Assembly: GCA_031288055.1 (NCBI GenBank)
Contig: JAITSD010000061.1
Location: forward strand, 1-7,775
Direction of reading: 5' to 3'
From: Candidatus Opitulatrix roisinitermitis
Lineage (GTDB): Bacteria > Actinomycetota > Actinomycetes > Actinomycetales > Bifidobacteriaceae
Length of the DNA: 7,775 nucleotides
The notes beneath the pieces were generated by a model. It did not search any database. It had not been told where the DNA came from and saw only the letters and a program-made list of their open reading frames with translations. Made by a program: the position numbers and the translations under genes. Below are positions 1-6,502 of this stretch, piece after piece; position 1 is the first letter of the stretch, and each line of letters starts with the position of its first letter.

Positions 1-994
1 TGGCTTGGCCACTAGCTATTATTTTAGCTTTATCTTTAAACGAGTTTAAATAATAATCAATTTCAGTTTGAGACATAGTCGGCGAAGCTGCAAAACGATA
101 CAAAAAAGTTGCCATTTGCACTCGTGTGACTTTGCCTTCCGGATAATAAACCGTGTCACCCAATTTAGTGCAGGTTTTGACTGGTTTGTCTTTGCCTATA
201 CAAGTATATCCCGCTGTTATACCTTGGGTTGACAGCCAATCAATATCGCTTTTATGAACCGATTTAGCGATATCCTTAAAAGCTGTGGGCGTGCCTTGGA
301 TATTTGGATTACCAGCTAATTTATGGAAAAAGGTAGCCATTTGTCCGCGAGTGGTTGGTGTAGCAGGATGAAAACCGCCGTCTTGATAACCAGAAGTTAT
401 GCCATAAGATACAGCCCATTGGATAGCTGCTTGAAAATTATCTGTCAAACTAGCTATATCATTGAAATTAATTACTTGACCTAAATAATTGAGACTAATT
501 TCCATGGAATTATCAGAACTAGCTGGCAAACTAGTACTCAAAGATGTCACAGTATAAAGCCTAGCCGAGTAAAGACCAGTTGGTAAATTAGTTAATTCAA
601 AATTATTAACCGACGCAGCCAAATTATCTTGGGTTAAACTAATGCCTTGTAAATTATTAACTAATTCTAGGCGATAATTATAGGCTGAACTTGGCGGTGT
701 AGCTGGAGGTTGCCAAACAATATTTAACGAATTATAAGCTTCGCCTCTAGATACAGTCACGCTTTGTGGGGGTGCAGGCATATCAGCTGCATAAACCCTG
801 CCCAGCAAATTTGAAATTAATATACTAAACATAGTTATTAAAAACACGGCTATTAAAAACACAACTGCTAAACCTGCTGCTAACAAAGTAGGCTTATATT
901 TAAATAAAACCCGCTTAGGCAAATTGTCTCCGTAACATATGCTGTTTTTATAGCCTACACTGGTTTTATAACTAATGAAATTGTTTTTCACCAT
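1..994 (-). CDS. Fn3- and SLH-domain surface protein, C-terminus cut by window edge
   Basis: The reading frame is open from an ATG at 994 to the left edge, giving 331 residues without a stop; the C-terminus is missing. A basic N-terminal stretch of about 35 residues precedes a hydrophobic segment (about 36-64), followed by VYA-AD, a plausible signal-peptidase site; otherwise the segment would be a membrane anchor. Residues 72-168 look like a fibronectin type III-like beta domain (PPQSVTVS, W94, NYRLEL, LPTGLYSARL). Then come SLH repeats: repeat 1 at about 175-228 (F177-N-D-I, AIQWA, GITSGY, TTRGQMATFF), repeat 2 at about 238-303 (F239-K-D-I, GITAGY, VTRVQMATFL), and the start of a third at F319-K-D. 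SLH domains usually bind secondary cell-wall polymers, so this is probably a wall-bound surface protein. Repeat 2 carries an insertion with two cysteines (C265, C275). The start has only a weak ribosome site (GTAGG). Its base composition is less AT-rich than that of the operon upstream. Confidence 0.88.
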   Translation of the reverse strand, partial: MVKNNFISYKTSVGYKNSICYGDNLPKRVLFKYKPTLLAAGLAVVFLIAVFLITMFSILISNLLGRVYAADMPAPPQSVTVSRGEAYNSLNIVWQPPATPPSSAYNYRLELVNNLQGISLTQDNLAASVNNFELTNLPTGLYSARLYTVTSLSTSLPASSDNSMEISLNYLGQVINFNDIASLTDNFQAAIQWAVSYGITSGYQDGGFHPATPTTRGQMATFFHKLAGNPNIQGTPTAFKDIAKSVHKSDIDWLSTQGITAGYTCIGKDKPVKTCTKLGDTVYYPEGKVTRVQMATFLYRFAASPTMSQTEIDYYLNSFKDKAKIIASGQA

Positions 995-1142
995 ATTTAC
1001 CTACTTTCGCTATTTTTCTGTAATTTACTTATCTTTAATCAGTAAATAATTAGAATTAGTTATACCAAAAATATACAGTAAAATAAAATAAAATAACTCG
1101 CCACCCAACATTATAACTAAAATGATATAATTAGCTTATAAA
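995..1142. other. Intergenic gap between methyltransferase and SLH gene, possible SLH promoter
   Basis: This AT-rich gap separates the methyltransferase stop from the SLH gene start, both on the minus strand. It contains a 5-base tandem repeat, three copies of TAAAA at about 1079-1096, which reads as T-rich tracts on the minus strand. A possible minus-strand -10 (TATAAC, plus-strand 1060-1065) lies downstream of it, but no good -35 is present at the right distance. A short inverted pair TTAG/CTAA at 1131-1146 sits at the end of the methyltransferase gene and is too weak to call a terminator. The gap length suggests that the SLH gene has its own promoter, but the sequence does not identify it firmly. 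Confidence 0.3.
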
Positions 1143-1751
1143 CTAAAACTGACGTAAGGTTATAATTCTATAACCTTTAGCGGAAGACAGTTTTGTAGCA
1201 TTAAATATTTGCTGAATTTGATTAAATTGCTTTAAAAAAGAATCAGCTCCTAAATTTTTATGTATAACATATATAATTTGACCATCGGATTTAATATATT
1301 CTAAAGCTTTTTGAGTAAATTGATAAAAAACTTTTTTACCTGATTTAATTGGCGGATTAGCTATAATGATATCAAAAGTCATAAGACTTTTCAATTCATA
1401 ACAATTAAAATATTTAGATAAATTATCTCTAGCTAATTGTAAAGCTCTTTGATTTATATCTGTATAAAAAAACTTGCCATCAATACAAAATCTACTTAAA
1501 ACCTGAGATATAGCTCCCCAGCCACAGCCAAAATCAAAAATTGTTTTACCAGCCAAATTACAATGTTTTATAATGTAGTCTAATAAAACCCTAGTACCTA
1601 AATCAAGCCGTTTATAAGAAAAAACCCCATTAGCCGTTTTAGCTACAAATTTTTGTTTTTTGACTGTATAAATAATTTCAAATTGTTTAAAACTAGTAGT
1701 TGGTAATGGAGAAAAGTAATGATTATTAGCTTCCACTAGTCTACTATTCAT
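1143..1751 (-). CDS. RsmC/YbxB-like class I SAM-dependent methyltransferase
   Basis: This 202-residue protein has a single Rossmann-type methyltransferase domain of the MTS (small) family. The N-terminus has HYFS followed by GVFSYKRLDLGTRVLLD (about 42-58), as in stand-alone RsmC relatives such as Bacillus YbxB. Motif I is FDFGCGWG (72-79), with an acidic motif II residue in FYTDIN (about 95-100). The catalytic-region motif is NPPI (132-135) followed by KSGKKV; the NPP signature is typical of N-methyltransferases acting on base amino groups. The likely substrate is a guanine in 16S rRNA (RsmC makes m2G1207), but that target is inferred from the family. The ATG overlaps the end of the vWA gene by 8 bases (ATGAATAG), so translation is probably coupled, and it is the last gene of the block. 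It ends in TAG. Length matches the one-domain form; the duplicated N-terminal half of E. coli RsmC is absent. Confidence 0.88.
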   Translation of the reverse strand: MNSRLVEANNHYFSPLPTTSFKQFEIIYTVKKQKFVAKTANGVFSYKRLDLGTRVLLDYIIKHCNLAGKTIFDFGCGWGAISQVLSRFCIDGKFFYTDINQRALQLARDNLSKYFNCYELKSLMTFDIIIANPPIKSGKKVFYQFTQKALEYIKSDGQIIYVIHKNLGADSFLKQFNQIQQIFNATKLSSAKGYRIITLRQF

Positions 1752-2778
1752 TAATTTTATATATAGATAATAAATATAAAATTAATCCTGTTAACAAAAC
1801 TAAAACAAAAATTTGTGGAAAATCAATATACCTTTTAGACTGGTCAGTGACTGTAATATTAGTATTAGCATTAATGTCACTAATAATAGAAGTAATTATT
1901 TTAGGATCCGTTGAATCATAATAATTACCTCCATATCTATTAGTTAAAAACCGCATATTGTCAGAGTTGTCAACGTTTACCGAATCATCAGATGGTAAAT
2001 AAATTGATTGTAATTTAATATTATTCTGCTTAACTAAAATCATAGCTTGTTCCAATGTATAAATTGGATTACCAGCTAAAGCATTATCAGTTGCAAAAAT
2101 AATAGTTTTTTCACGCGAAACCCCTTGTATATAATTATTATCACCCGTATCACCAAATGCTAAAACACACGAAGCTAGGCCATCACCAATTAAAGAATTT
2201 GCCGCTGAATTAGTTGATGTACCCTTTATAAACAAAGCTAAAGTTTGTAAATCCGTTTCAGATAAAGAGTTCAAAGATAAACGATCATTAATATTTTTAA
2301 AAGCGTTATAAGCTTCATCTAATCGCGATTTAGCTAATTTATAATCTACAGTTAAGGGAAAAACTTGTCTAGCTGTGGAATTGAAAATGGTTAAACCAAT
2401 TCTTTGTCCAGAAAAATCACCAATGGAGTTACGATAAAACTCCACAATTTTTTTATCATAAACTAAAGCTGACCCAGAAACATCTAAGCATAATTCAATA
2501 TCACTATTTGAATGATTTTGAACATTTTTTAATAAACTTGCTGGTCTGCCAACTAGACATATTGTGCTAATAACAATTAAAACCATACCGACTGTAGCTA
2601 AAATCCTAAAATGCTTATAACTTTGATATAAATGAAAAATATAATCTTTACCAAAGGCTTTTTCACTAATTGTAAATACACGATTTGAATATTTATTAAC
2701 CCTAAAAATTACTAAAATTGTAATAATCACTAGTCCCAAAAATATTAAAACAGCTGCACCAGAGTTCAAAAATAGCAT
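1744..2778 (-). CDS. vWA-domain membrane protein of the MoxR/DUF58 system
   Basis: This is a von Willebrand A protein of 344 residues with N-terminal membrane spans at about 5-24 and 58-77, the vWA domain at about 92-300 and a C-terminal span at about 320-339. The metal-ion site (MIDAS) is present as DVSGS (99-103), and the later ATD motif lies at 229-231. The middle threonine position appears to be serine, in SLIGDGL (about 195-201). The hydrophobic pattern resembles the aerotolerance BatA/BatB type of vWA protein, and the motif wording recalls actinobacterial versions. I prefer the ATG at 2778, which overlaps the upstream stop as TAATG and has a GGA seven bases ahead; a GTG at 2787 would add three residues. 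It probably binds a protein ligand through Mg2+ as partner of the MoxR ATPase. It overlaps the methyltransferase gene downstream and ends in TAG. Confidence 0.88.
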   Translation of the reverse strand: MLFLNSGAAVLIFLGLVIITILVIFRVNKYSNRVFTISEKAFGKDYIFHLYQSYKHFRILATVGMVLIVISTICLVGRPASLLKNVQNHSNSDIELCLDVSGSALVYDKKIVEFYRNSIGDFSGQRIGLTIFNSTARQVFPLTVDYKLAKSRLDEAYNAFKNINDRLSLNSLSETDLQTLALFIKGTSTNSAANSLIGDGLASCVLAFGDTGDNNYIQGVSREKTIIFATDNALAGNPIYTLEQAMILVKQNNIKLQSIYLPSDDSVNVDNSDNMRFLTNRYGGNYYDSTDPKIITSIISDINANTNITVTDQSKRYIDFPQIFVLVLLTGLILYLLSIYKINE

Positions 2779-3257
2779 TATTTCCACTTATTAACTAATT
2801 GCCTAGCACAAATAATAGCTGAACTTGGTGAAAACTCCTGTCTAGAAAAGCCGAACTCAGAACCATATAATTTAACAAATATATCACGAAAACTCACCCA
2901 ACCATCATTTTTAATAGATTCAGCTTTTATATCTCTTAAAGTCAAATTATCATTATTAAGTTGAGCTTTCTTTGCAGCGTATTCTCGCAAAATAGTTGAT
3001 AATTTAGAAAAACAGTAATCATCATCTATTAAATTCGCCTTATATTCTTTAGCCAAAGCATTAAGTTTTTTATTATATATTTCCTTTATTCTCATTTTAG
3101 CTGTAGCTTGTAAATATTTATTAGCTATATTTCTAAAAAAAATATTTGGTTTAAATTTAAATAACAAAATTACTGTTAAAAAAAGTCCTAACGATAAAAT
3201 CAATAAAGAAAATCCCAAAAATTCATAATCTTGGGAAAAAGCTACTGGATTAAACAT
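2778..3257 (-). CDS. Single-span membrane protein of unknown function in MoxR operon
   Basis: This 159-residue protein has one clear transmembrane segment (about 13-35, rich in L, F, I and V) followed by a basic stretch and a mostly helical cytoplasmic tail. The tail has a segment around residues 75-100 (KLSTILREYAAKKA) followed by NLTLRDIKAE, and ends near KLYGSEFGFSRQEFSP. A small protein with this plan, one span and then a conserved LREYA-like helix, commonly sits between DUF58 and vWA genes in such operons. It recalls the DUF4381-like and actinobacterial counterparts, but I cannot assign it to a named family. It starts at an ATG 21 bases after the DUF58 stop, with only a weak AGAG ribosome site. 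Its TAA stop overlaps the vWA start as TAATG, so the two proteins are probably made in linked amounts. A role as a membrane adaptor for the MoxR/vWA complex is inferred from position only. Confidence 0.8.
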   Translation of the reverse strand: MFNPVAFSQDYEFLGFSLLILSLGLFLTVILLFKFKPNIFFRNIANKYLQATAKMRIKEIYNKKLNALAKEYKANLIDDDYCFSKLSTILREYAAKKAQLNNDNLTLRDIKAESIKNDGWVSFRDIFVKLYGSEFGFSRQEFSPSSAIICARQLVNKWK

Positions 3258-3278
3258 TTTATAAACTCTAATTACGAC

Positions 3279-4163
3279 CTATTTTGTTAATTTACGACGA
3301 GCTATATAACTAATAAATTCCTTTAAAAAGCTAGCTATACTATCGGCTTGAATATAATGAATGCCAATTGATTTTAAATAATTATTTAACTCCGAACTTT
3401 TGTCAAAAACAAAATTATTATATTTCCTATAAGCTGATTTAGATTTTAAAAAAGCTGGAATTCTACGATAATTAACAATGTCATATTCAGGTATTTTAAT
3501 AGTCTTACTATAAGGATTTTTAGAAACTAACCCTATAATTAAAGTATCGTACCTAATAGCAATTTTGGCTAAAAGAGCCTTATCAACTTGTAATAAAGTT
3601 GGTAAACTAGCTACTACAGATAAATTCATCCTCTTTGGCCAAAATTGCAAAATATAATTAAAGGATTTAGATATATCAGGTCCATCCCCATTATATTGAG
3701 CTGATTTAGATAACCTATGCAAAGAGTAATTTAAAGTAAATTGACTATTTTGAGTTTTCTCATGAATTAATCTAGACTTATCAGAATAAAGTATTGTGGT
3801 TTTGTCACCTCTATCAACACTTAACAAACCAATGAGAGATGAGGCAAAAACTGCTATATCAATTAATTTATCATTATTTTGCCCTTGGGAAAACATCAAA
3901 CGAGAAGCATCCGCCAAAATTACTGAATCTGTTATTGTGCTAATCTCAAAGTTCTTAACCACTAAAGATCCTCGCCTGGCTGAACTTTTCCAATCAATCG
4001 ATTGAATCTGATCACCTGGCACATATTCTCTTAGCTCGTCAAAATCTAAACCAGAACCCTTAAATATCGACAAATGCTTGCCAGTAATAGATAAATATGC
4101 TCGACGAACAAGGGGGAGATTTATACCTTTACGGAACTGCAATCTCTTTAAATATGTCATCAA
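3279..4163 (-). CDS. DUF58-domain protein, partner of MoxR
   Basis: This 294-residue protein carries the DUF58 signature near its N-terminus: GSGLDFDELREYVPGD (36-51) followed by IDWKSSARRGSLVVK (56-70). This matches the family pattern of G-x-G-x-E/D-F, R-x-Y, GD, and IDW-x-x-SAR. The following part, with DSVILADASR (about 80-90), has a vWA-like fold in this family but lacks a clear DxSxS site. No membrane span is visible, so this is the shorter soluble form; many DUF58 proteins have two N-terminal spans. The function is not established biochemically, but it co-occurs with MoxR ATPases in many phyla and probably acts as their partner. The ATG at 4163 (with a second ATG directly after it) lies within the 3' end of moxR, overlapping by 35 bases, which suggests coupled translation. 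It ends in TAG. Confidence 0.93.
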   Translation of the reverse strand: MMTYLKRLQFRKGINLPLVRRAYLSITGKHLSIFKGSGLDFDELREYVPGDQIQSIDWKSSARRGSLVVKNFEISTITDSVILADASRLMFSQGQNNDKLIDIAVFASSLIGLLSVDRGDKTTILYSDKSRLIHEKTQNSQFTLNYSLHRLSKSAQYNGDGPDISKSFNYILQFWPKRMNLSVVASLPTLLQVDKALLAKIAIRYDTLIIGLVSKNPYSKTIKIPEYDIVNYRRIPAFLKSKSAYRKYNNFVFDKSSELNNYLKSIGIHYIQADSIASFLKEFISYIARRKLTK

Positions 4164-5121
4164 TTATACTTTCTGGGCTAATTTGATCCGCTAAAGCATC
4201 AAATGTTCTAACTAGTCTATGACGCAAAACGCTATATTTTAAATCCTGTATATCTTCAGGGATTACATAATCTCGACCTCTTAAAAGTGCTAAAGCTTGA
4301 GAACAAACAGCAAAAGCAATGGATCCTCTCGGTGAAGCTCCAACCCTAACTTTCAAACTTAAAGAACTTTCTTGATTAAGTTTAGGTCTTGTTGCATCAA
4401 CTATATTAATTATATAATTATAAATATTTTGAGAGATATAAACTTTTCTAGTTAACTTTATTAAAAAAACAATTCCTTCTAAGCTAATTGGACTACCAGA
4501 AATCTGTTGATTCTGCACCCCACTAACAACTCTAGATAAAACTTCTGTTTCTTGCTCTTTATTAGGATAATCAATAATAGCTTTTAATAAAAACCTATCA
4601 AGTTGAGCTTCAGGCAAAATATAAGTTCCTTCTTCCTCTATAGGGTTTTGCGTGGCTAACACCATAAAAGGTTCTGGCAATTTATAATCTTTCCCACCAA
4701 TAGTGGTTTGTCTCTCTTGCATAGCCTCTAACATAGCTGACTGAGTCTTAGCACTGGAACGATTTATTTCATCTAACAACACTATATTGGCATGAACAGG
4801 ACCTAGTTGCGTAGTTAACTGCGAAGTATTAAAATTATAAATTTGTGTACCGACAATATCATTAGGCATAAGATCTGGAGTACACTGAATACGTTTAAAA
4901 GAACCAGAAATAGAATGTGCTAGGGCTGAAGCTGCTGTGGTTTTAGCTAAACCAGGCACCGACTCGATCAAAATATGTCCACCTGCTAAAAGTCCGCATA
5001 AAAGCGTTTCTTTCATCTGGTTTTGACCCACAACTTTTTGAGAATATAATAAATCTATACTATTAATTATTGACTTAGCTTTATCTAAATCGTGTGGCTG
5101 TATTTGTGATTGCACACTCAA
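4129..5121 (-). CDS. moxR: MoxR-family AAA+ ATPase
   Basis: This is a complete MoxR ATPase of about 330 residues. Visible motifs in order are the VVGQ box (30-33), Walker A in ESVPGLAKT (53-61, K60), Walker B in IVLLDEINR (113-121, D117 and E118), sensor 1 in ATQNP (156-160, N159), an arginine finger candidate in LDRF (R176), and sensor 2 in GASPRG (R265). The C-terminal lid domain is present. MoxR proteins use ATP hydrolysis to remodel or activate protein partners, usually with DUF58 and vWA proteins encoded beside them, as here. No ATG is available at a sensible place: the first is at residue 36, inside the conserved region. The start is therefore TTG at 5121 or GTG at 5115, 12 or 18 bases after the FKBP stop. 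The 3' end overlaps the DUF58 gene by 35 bases. Cytoplasmic, possibly membrane-associated through its partners. Confidence 0.96.
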   Translation of the reverse strand: MSVQSQIQPHDLDKAKSIINSIDLLYSQKVVGQNQMKETLLCGLLAGGHILIESVPGLAKTTAASALAHSISGSFKRIQCTPDLMPNDIVGTQIYNFNTSQLTTQLGPVHANIVLLDEINRSSAKTQSAMLEAMQERQTTIGGKDYKLPEPFMVLATQNPIEEEGTYILPEAQLDRFLLKAIIDYPNKEQETEVLSRVVSGVQNQQISGSPISLEGIVFLIKLTRKVYISQNIYNYIINIVDATRPKLNQESSLSLKVRVGASPRGSIAFAVCSQALALLRGRDYVIPEDIQDLKYSVLRHRLVRTFDALADQISPESIIDDIFKEIAVP

Positions 5122-5133
5122 ACCGTATATTCT

Positions 5134-5691
5134 TTAATCGACACTAATTATATGAATTACAAAAACTAGCGTGGAATTAGCTGGAATATCGTTTTGAGCC
5201 TTAGAACCATAACCTAAATCTGGCGGTATAACTAGCAAAACTGTGCTACCAACTTTTTGATCCTTTAATCCTTCTTGCCAGCCTTTAACTAATTTTGATA
5301 ATTCAAAATTAGCACTTTTACCAGATTTATACGATGAATCGAATTCTTTACCATCAGTGATCCAGCCAGCATAATCAACTTTTAAACTGTCATCTACTTC
5401 TACTTTTTCACCATTACCCTCTTTTAAAACTCTGGTATATAGCTTATCAGCAGCTTTATATCCAGCTGGGATATTAACTGAAGGCACTCCTTTATTATCA
5501 AACGATACTTGTATATCTTCAGCTTTTGCTGTATTATCAGCGGGATTTGGCGAAGCAGCAGTCTGAACTGAAGAACTTGAAGTAGCCTCATTATTAGTTA
5601 CTTTTCCCACAAAAACTGTCACTAAAGTAGCCACCACAAATAATCCCACACAAACTAAAGCTATAATATAACCTTTTATATTAAATTTCAT
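5134..5691 (-). CDS. Membrane-anchored FKBP-type peptidyl-prolyl cis-trans isomerase
   Basis: This 185-residue protein has a short basic N-terminus, a membrane span (about 8-29), a low-complexity linker rich in S, T, A and N (about 32-58), and a C-terminal FKBP domain (about 84-185). Comparison with the FKBP12 active site shows the ring of aromatic and hydrophobic residues kept: Y107, F117, D118, F129, V135, W138, Y161, I169 and F177; the residue after V135 is Lys rather than Ile. It should therefore be an active prolyl isomerase that helps fold exported or envelope proteins. C14 lies in ALVCVG, which is not a proper lipobox, so an uncleaved anchor is more likely than a lipoprotein. The ATG has the best ribosome site in the window (AGGAG, six bases upstream). 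It is the first gene of the minus-strand block and ends 12 bases before moxR, in the same frame. Confidence 0.95.
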   Translation of the reverse strand: MKFNIKGYIIALVCVGLFVVATLVTVFVGKVTNNEATSSSSVQTAASPNPADNTAKAEDIQVSFDNKGVPSVNIPAGYKAADKLYTRVLKEGNGEKVEVDDSLKVDYAGWITDGKEFDSSYKSGKSANFELSKLVKGWQEGLKDQKVGSTVLLVIPPDLGYGSKAQNDIPANSTLVFVIHIISVD

Positions 5692-5774
5692 ATAAACTCC
5701 TAATTCACAAATATTACAATCAAAGCTATTATTTAATTTGACTTATAATCTACAATCAGTTTATCATTGTTTTT
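5692..5774. promoter_or_regulatory. Divergent promoter region between FKBP operon and A24 peptidase gene
   Basis: These 83 bases separate two genes pointing away from each other, so promoters for both must lie here or inside the genes. For the plus-strand gene there is a perfect TATAAT at 5744-5749, about 25 bases before its ATG. There is no recognisable -35 at the normal distance and no ribosome site, so the message would have a leader of fewer than 20 bases. For the minus-strand operon a possible -10 (TAATAT on the minus strand, plus-strand 5711-5716) lies close upstream of the AGGAG site. The two -10 candidates are about 30 bases apart, so the promoters could interfere with each other. The location is well supported by gene layout; the exact boxes are guesses. 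Confidence 0.45.
5697..5701 (-). promoter_or_regulatory. Strong ribosome binding site of FKBP gene
   Basis: The minus strand reads AGGAG six bases before the FKBP ATG, a near-ideal Shine-Dalgarno sequence. It supports the chosen start and contrasts with the weak or absent sites before most other genes in the window, which fits an operon whose first gene is efficiently initiated and whose later genes rely on coupling. Confidence 0.7.
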
Positions 5775-6224
5775 ATGAGCCTACAAATTGGTCTAATTAT
5801 TTTAGCCAGTGGAATATCTATGGCTAACGCTTTAATGGATTTAAAAACTACCTACCTTTATGATTTACCAAATTATATAGTTATTTCTATAACTTGCTCG
5901 CTATTCATAATAGAACCTAATCATCTAACATGGCAAAGATTTTTAACTTGGTTTTTTATCAATATTTTTTTCCTGCTGTTTTTTGTGTTTAAAATAATTG
6001 CCTTTGGTGATATAAAGTTCATCTTAACTCTATCTTTACCACTAGCCTTTTTAAATCCATTTTTATTATATATATTTACTTTTATTATACTATTATTTTT
6101 ATCAGTAATTAGTTTTATTAAAAAATATCTCTTGGCAAATAAAAAAACTTACCCAGCTGGATGGATTATCTTTTTATCCTATATAATCAACGTGACAAAT
6201 TATTTTTACTACTTTTATAAATAG
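5775..6224 (+). CDS. Small prepilin-peptidase-like (A24, TadV/CpaA type) membrane protease
   Basis: This 149-residue, very hydrophobic protein has about five to six membrane segments (about 4-21, 34-46, 54-74, 82-110, 130-147). It shows the two aspartate motifs of A24 peptidases: MDLKTT (D22) followed by DLPN (30-33), and FGDIK (77-81, D79). Canonical enzymes have D-x6-PN and GxGDxK. Here the first spacing is about three residues longer and the first Gly of the second motif is Ala76. A late PAGWIIF corresponds to the usual final proline/glycine-rich stretch. Such enzymes cut the leader peptide from prepilins of Tad, type IV or related pili at the cytoplasmic membrane; the methylating domain of large PilD enzymes is absent. 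No pilin or pilus-assembly genes are nearby. Start ATG has no ribosome site. Stop is TAG. An inactive or repurposed homologue cannot be excluded. Confidence 0.65.
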   Translation: MSLQIGLIILASGISMANALMDLKTTYLYDLPNYIVISITCSLFIIEPNHLTWQRFLTWFFINIFFLLFFVFKIIAFGDIKFILTLSLPLAFLNPFLLYIFTFIILLFLSVISFIKKYLLANKKTYPAGWIIFLSYIINVTNYFYYFYK

Positions 6225-6243
6225 TAAAACTACTTATAAATAG
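6208..6243. repeat. Pair of short imperfect palindromic repeats at end of A24 peptidase gene
   Basis: The segment ACTACTTTTATAAATAG (6208-6224, containing the peptidase stop codon) is repeated as ACTACTTATAAATAG (6229-6243), differing by two missing T residues. Each copy is itself a near-palindrome: CTACTT-ATAAATAG in the second copy pairs with itself except for one position. They could form small hairpins in RNA or be a double operator, or may simply be a short duplication in AT-rich DNA. The stems are AT-rich and no T-run follows, so a terminator call is not supported. Confidence 0.4.
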
Positions 6244-6502
6244 CAAAGTTATTGTAAAGTTTGCGACAAGTTATCGTGAATATCAAGTTAGATACTATTA
6301 TTATAAATTATTACGAACAATTAACTCCAGTGTTTGAGGATTTATAGTAATTATACTTTTATATTTTGAAGTAGGAAATCAATTTAAAGTAAAGGAAGTT
6401 ATGAATATTAAACAAAACTATAAAGTTCCACAAAAAGATGCCTTTAGATATAAAGTCCATTTGTTAAAATATATTAATTACTATTAAAATTTTATAAAAG
6501 TT
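6225..6502. other. Gene-free gap with possible coding debris
   Basis: No convincing gene is present in these 278 bases. In the plus-strand frame shared with the start of the MFS gene, the stretch from about 6225 to 6487 is open except for a TGA at 6335-6337. It includes an ATG at 6401 preceded by AGGAAG that opens 28 codons (MNIKQNYKVPQKDAFRY at its start) and ends in TAA at 6485. Such openness is mildly unusual in DNA this AT-rich and could be the remnant of a small gene, but the peptide matches no family I know. No tRNA, hairpin terminator or clear promoter boxes were seen ahead of the MFS gene. Confidence 0.3.

Noticed and set aside
1131..1146. TTAG/CTAA inverted pair after the methyltransferase gene as a terminator
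   Set aside because: The stem is only four base pairs with no GC core and no proper T-run.
3796..4005. Open frame of 69 codons on the plus strand inside the DUF58 gene
   Set aside because: It lies entirely opposite the conserved DUF58 signature, has no family features, and is explained as a shadow of the minus-strand gene.
1743..5121. MoxR-DUF58-vWA block as a phage-defence system
   Set aside because: MoxR-vWA pairs occur in some defence systems, but the DUF58 partner, membrane spans, FKBP neighbour and absence of nuclease, protease or mobile genes all point to the common housekeeping envelope type.
5134..5691. FKBP protein as a lipoprotein, because of C14 in the hydrophobic segment
   Set aside because: The residues before the cysteine (ALV) do not fit a lipobox, which needs G, A or S at the -1 position, so a plain membrane anchor is more likely.
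6335..6337. TGA read as an amino acid (alternative genetic code)
   Set aside because: Intact genes contain no internal TGA and use TGG for Trp and GGN for Gly, so the standard code fits. The MFS gene also has a frameshift and a TAA that recoding of TGA would not repair.
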